This document shows, one piece after another, positions 31,895 to 35,296 of a stretch of DNA of 35,296 bases. The stretch covers positions 1 to 35,296 of the forward strand of contig URED01000022.1 of NCBI GenBank assembly GCA_900546785.1, read 5' to 3'. The DNA comes from an uncultured Oscillospiraceae bacterium (GTDB lineage: Bacteria > Bacillota > Clostridia > Oscillospirales > Acutalibacteraceae). The stretch's first letter is position 1. Each line of letters opens with the position of its first letter. The notes under the pieces are model-generated. The model saw only the letters and a list, made by a program, of their open reading frames with translations. It ran no database searches and was not told where the DNA came from. Both the position numbers and the translations under genes were made by a program.

Positions 31895-34800
31895 TCAATT
31901 CTATATCCCAGCCCGCAAGATAACGCTCAAGAACAATTGCATCCCAATCGGTCAATTCTCCGTCCCCGTCTGTATCTGACTTGGCCAAATCTATCTCCAC
32001 TTCCCAGCCTGCCAAATACCTGTTCAGAACTATTGCATCCCAGTCTGTCAGCTCTCCATCTCCGTCTACATCGCCAACCAATATACTTTCTCCAGTTGAT
32101 ATTATCATTACATTAATTTCAGATGATACTGAACCATCTGAACTTACTACTGTGATAATTGCATTTCCAGCACTAATTCCATTTATAATACCTTGGCTAT
32201 TTACCGAAGCAACCTGATTATTATTGCTGTAGAATAAAAAGTCTTGTTCTTCTGATAATGGATATATTTTTGGAAAAATTGTATATTGAGAATTAACATT
32301 TAAGACAATATTTTCGCAATCTAAAACAACAACTTTTGTTGGTTCAGCCTCATCACAAGAAATATAGAGTTTTGTTGAAATGCTTGTATTTTGCAGCTGA
32401 AAATCAACAATGGCATATCCCTGTTCCAGCGATTCAATCGTAATAGTTGCTTTACCATCAACTACTTGAATTTCATTGTCTACGGAAGCAACAAAAGGAT
32501 TTGATGAACTGCATTCAATGATGCCGTCAGAAATATTTGATACGGTTATGGTAATCGTTTCGCTATCCCCTGCTGATAAAAATAAATCATTATCGGAAAG
32601 CGTGATTTCAGGAATATCTGTGACAATGTCTTGCTGCGTAAAACCGCTTAATTCTAAACCGGCATAGTTTCTCGCGCTTGAGCTTATCGCTAATGTATAT
32701 GAATCATTTATATTCAAATTAGCACCAGGAATAATTAATATTCTACGAACCAACATAACGTCTGAATCCAATGCGCTTGGAACTTCATCGGTATACTCTA
32801 TTGTAAATGGAATATTTTCACCATTTCTGTTCGTTAACGAAATTGTTTCAGAGGTCAAAGTGTTCATATCCATATATTGATCAAAATAGATCTCAACATA
32901 ATCATTGTAAAAATTAACATATTCTACATTCGGAGATTCTGTTGAAACCATTCCGATATTAACCTCGGTTTGCGGCGGCGGAACTGGCAGCCAATCTGAA
33001 TAGGTAGTTTTATACCCTTCTTTCTCATATTTTACCTGCCAAAGACCCTCGGGTACGTTCCAAGCGTACTTTCCTTCACTATTCGTATAAAGGGGATTTT
33101 CTTGCTCATACTCACTGGCATCCCACAAAATAGGTGTTGATTCTTCTGTCTCTTTATAATATATTGTACATTTGACGCCTTCCAATCTGTTAAATGGCGT
33201 TGCTTCGTAAACAAAACCACTCGGATCAATTATCCATTTCAGTTTAACGCTATCGCCAAGAATGGCATTCATTCTATAATTATAAACAAAACTTGAAAGT
33301 GCGGTAATTGAGCCAAGCATTAACGTAAACAGCAAGGCAGGCGCCGCCATACCGCCGGTTCCAATCGTTGCGGTAGCCAAGCCTAAAAGTGTTGACAGTG
33401 CTACAAAATTTATCCTGTCCGTTTTTAGGTCGCTTGCCTGTTGCAATGCAACTTGTTTTTCTTCATAGGTCATATTTGAAGTGTTGATCTGCTCCCTTAG
33501 CCTTTCGTCATCCGTAATAATTTCATAATTATCACAAAGAAGGCCTGTAATTGTGCTCACGGCAGATAAATCATTCACAAATTGAATGGCACTATAAGAA
33601 TCATCCCCAAATTCAATGACCGTTTTTACTGTTTGGCTGTTTGAAACATCATGAATAAAAGTCACAATATTATTTGGATCAGTAAAATCAATGTTTATTC
33701 CAAATTCATTACCTTCTCCATCTTTACTGAAATATTGAATCACTTTTTCATAATCGTTTTTATAATCTACAAAGCTTGAATAGGTTTCACTATAAGTTTC
33801 CATCAATAAATTAAGCTCTTTATTTGCTAAATTGCCCAATTCATCATCGAATTTATATAAATAATTTACATTTCCGTTTTCATTATAAACTTCCTCCACC
33901 ACAACATTATCTACAAAATCATTCACACCTTGAACGGCTACGGAATTCTCAAAATCGAAATCCGTAGATACTTCAACTGTTTTTGCTTTTGTAGTGTATT
34001 CATAGCTTATTGTGCCTGGTACGTAAGTAGTTGAATTTGCCGGGTCAAAATAACCCGTGGCATAATATCCTCCCAAGGCGGCATTATATTGCGCCTCAAG
34101 GTATTTTTTCACACCGTTTCTTGTACTAACAATATATACCTCATCAACGCTTTCGGCATTATCAAATTTAATTAGAAAAGCCGGAATATATTTAGGCCAA
34201 TAATACAGAGTTTTACTTGGTGTTTCAGGATCAAGCAGATCTATTTTTTGTCTGCCCCAATCGTCTGTATATTCCATAGTGAATTCTGTTACAACGGGGG
34301 TTGATGTATTATACTGCACCTTTGTAGTTGCAGATATTTCATCCGCAGACGTTTCGGTATCATATGCCTGAACATTTGAATTTGATGCCGTTGCAGTAAT
34401 TGTGTACTGCTTATAATTATATAAATCACTTAAGGGAACTTTTGCAGAATATTTTCCCGATTGAGAGGCTTTGGCGGTTAAAGCATTTTCTCCATTTACA
34501 CTAATAGATACGGACTGCCCCTGCGGCGCAATACCGGTTATCGTAACATAATCGGTAGACACCCTTTGCGGGCTTTCAATAGATATCATCGGTATATTCT
34601 CGATAACAACTCCAAAAAGCGTATAATAATTTATACCGTCATCCGCCGTATATTGAACGGTCGCATAGCTTTTTAATTGCTGATCTGCCGTTGGATAAAC
34701 GCAATATGTAATCGTTCCCGTTTGTTGTGATACATCTATACTTAATTCGTTATTGTCGTTATAAATATATGATATTTTCGAGCCATCCAATTGTACTGAA

Positions 34801-35296
34801 TTTTCAACAAGCTCAGTATTTTTAGATAATTTGACTACTATTTTTTTATTAGCATATTTTTCATATAACGATGTTTTCAGCGAATATTTTACAGTCATTT
34901 TTATATAGCCATTAGCTAACGCCGAATCAGCATCTACATAATATTCAGACTGTGATTTATCAATAGGTTTAGTATCGCTGTCAATATACTCGTCACTCAA
35001 AATGGCAACATCATAATCGTTGTCAATTGCAAGTTTCATTGCAGGGCTGTATTTATTACAATACAATTTAAGGTTTTGACTGCAATTAACAAAAGCATCT
35101 GACGCCAATAGTGATAGCTTATCCGGGAAAATAACGCTTGACAAATTTGAACAATCACTAAAGGCCAAAGCATTTATTTCTGTAACACCGTTAGGTATTG
35201 ATAAACTTTTTAAGTTTGTACAATAAGCAAACGCCAGTCTATCTATCTCTTCTACTGTTGCTGGTATTATTACATTTTCAAGTTCCGTACATTTAT
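31890..35296 (-). CDS. Large modular surface protein: BspA-type LRRs, Ig-like domains, dockerin (partial)
   Basis: 1134 residues are visible; the 5' end lies beyond the right edge. The first 100 residues are BspA-like leucine-rich repeats (AFAYCTNLKSLSIPNGV, AFSDCSNLSSVIFPDKL, AFVNCSQNL). Long beta-rich regions follow. A hydrophobic, Gly/Ala-rich segment is encoded near 33260-33420. Then come a carboxypeptidase-regulatory-like domain (GKYAWNVPEGLWQVKYEKEGY), an SbsA-type Ig-like domain (DYVEIYFDQYMDMNTL), a Big_2 domain, and a C-terminal dockerin of two near-identical DGDGELTDWDAIVL repeats (31890-32078). The main frame stops at 31890, just before an out-of-frame sorting tail. It is AT-richer than the rest of the window. 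Likely an adhesin or scaffold-associated surface protein. Confidence 0.85.
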   Translation of the reverse strand, partial: KCTELENVIIPATVEEIDRLAFAYCTNLKSLSIPNGVTEINALAFSDCSNLSSVIFPDKLSLLASDAFVNCSQNLKLYCNKYSPAMKLAIDNDYDVAILSDEYIDSDTKPIDKSQSEYYVDADSALANGYIKMTVKYSLKTSLYEKYANKKIVVKLSKNTELVENSVQLDGSKISYIYNDNNELSIDVSQQTGTITYCVYPTADQQLKSYATVQYTADDGINYYTLFGVVIENIPMISIESPQRVSTDYVTITGIAPQGQSVSISVNGENALTAKASQSGKYSAKVPLSDLYNYKQYTITATASNSNVQAYDTETSADEISATTKVQYNTSTPVVTEFTMEYTDDWGRQKIDLLDPETPSKTLYYWPKYIPAFLIKFDNAESVDEVYIVSTRNGVKKYLEAQYNAALGGYYATGYFDPANSTTYVPGTISYEYTTKAKTVEVSTDFDFENSVAVQGVNDFVDNVVVEEVYNENGNVNYLYKFDDELGNLANKELNLLMETYSETYSSFVDYKNDYEKVIQYFSKDGEGNEFGINIDFTDPNNIVTFIHDVSNSQTVKTVIEFGDDSYSAIQFVNDLSAVSTITGLLCDNYEIITDDERLREQINTSNMTYEEKQVALQQASDLKTDRINFVALSTLLGLATATIGTGGMAAPALLFTLMLGSITALSSFVYNYRMNAILGDSVKLKWIIDPSGFVYEATPFNRLEGVKCTIYYKETEESTPILWDASEYEQENPLYTNSEGKYAWNVPEGLWQVKYEKEGYKTTYSDWLPVPPPQTEVNIGMVSTESPNVEYVNFYNDYVEIYFDQYMDMNTLTSETISLTNRNGENIPFTIEYTDEVPSALDSDVMLVRRILIIPGANLNINDSYTLAISSSARNYAGLELSGFTQQDIVTDIPEITLSDNDLFLSAGDSETITITVSNISDGIIECSSSNPFVASVDNEIQVVDGKATITIESLEQGYAIVDFQLQNTSISTKLYISCDEAEPTKVVVLDCENIVLNVNSQYTIFPKIYPLSEEQDFLFYSNNNQVASVNSQGIINGISAGNAIITVVSSDGSVSSEINVMIISTGESILVGDVDGDGELTDWDAIVLNRYLAGWEVEIDLAKSDTDGDGELTDWDAIVLERYLAGWDIELK

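Noticed and set aside
32000..32078. Near-identical DNA repeats at the end of the surface gene as a CRISPR or VNTR
   Set aside because: They are the two EF-hand-like halves of one dockerin, not spaced repeats.

Overview
The window looks like a chromosomal segment from an anaerobic Clostridia-class Bacillota, probably a gut Oscillospiraceae-like lineage. The evidence is strong AGGAGG-type ribosome sites, many consensus TTGACA-17-TATAAT promoters, an NfnAB-type flavoprotein pair, a GGGtGRT protein, a TrpXYZ-like transporter, a dockerin/SPKTG surface protein, and argS next to a DUF1934 gene. The genus call is inference. I saw no rRNA, tRNA, CRISPR array, prophage or complete insertion sequence.

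Layout. 1-2023 (-): fructose operon fruR-fruK-fruA (fruA runs off the left edge), behind a promoter overlapped by repeated TGACTGAAAATGAA-like boxes. 2161-4590 (-): nfnA-nfnB, a probable electron-bifurcating ferredoxin:NADP oxidoreductase. 4681-8762 (-): intracellular GH51 arabinofuranosidase, GPH sugar symporter and an SDR dehydrogenase, a small pentose-use block. 8806-9488 (-): bioY behind a promoter overlapped by a BirA box. 9513-11808 (+): sensor kinase and OmpR-type regulator. 11883-14776 (-): TrpXYZ-like ABC importer. 14852-19633 (-): DAHP synthase, an uncharacterised DRE-TIM aldolase, serA and serC, with a candidate MITE-like hairpin element between aroG and the aldolase. 19800-20645 (-): unknown protein. 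20823-24533 (+): DUF1934, argS and a SPASM radical SAM enzyme.

24540-26942: a two-gene PHP hydrolase operon and a PI-PLC-like cytosolic enzyme, fired from back-to-back promoters. 26998-28022 (-): HAD phosphatase and an orphan PqqD-like protein. 28134-29999 (+): a strongly promoted operon of a NifU/IscU-like scaffold and a GGGtGRT protein, a widespread but functionally unassigned pair. 30114-30745: a compact divergent switch, with a tiny XRE regulator facing a 76-residue unknown protein and three CTCCATATGG operators on the shared promoter. 30751-31613 (-): TetR regulator with a palindromic operator and a decayed flavodoxin remnant. 31732-35296 (-): an AT-rich large surface protein (BspA-type LRRs, Ig-like domains, dockerin, running off the right edge) whose SPKTG cell-wall sorting tail is intact but one frame out.

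The best candidates for undescribed biology are the XRE/76-residue switch, the NifU-like/GGGtGRT operon, the split PHP operon with its divergent PI-PLC, and the frameshifted sorting tail. Everything here comes from reading the sequence; no database search was run.
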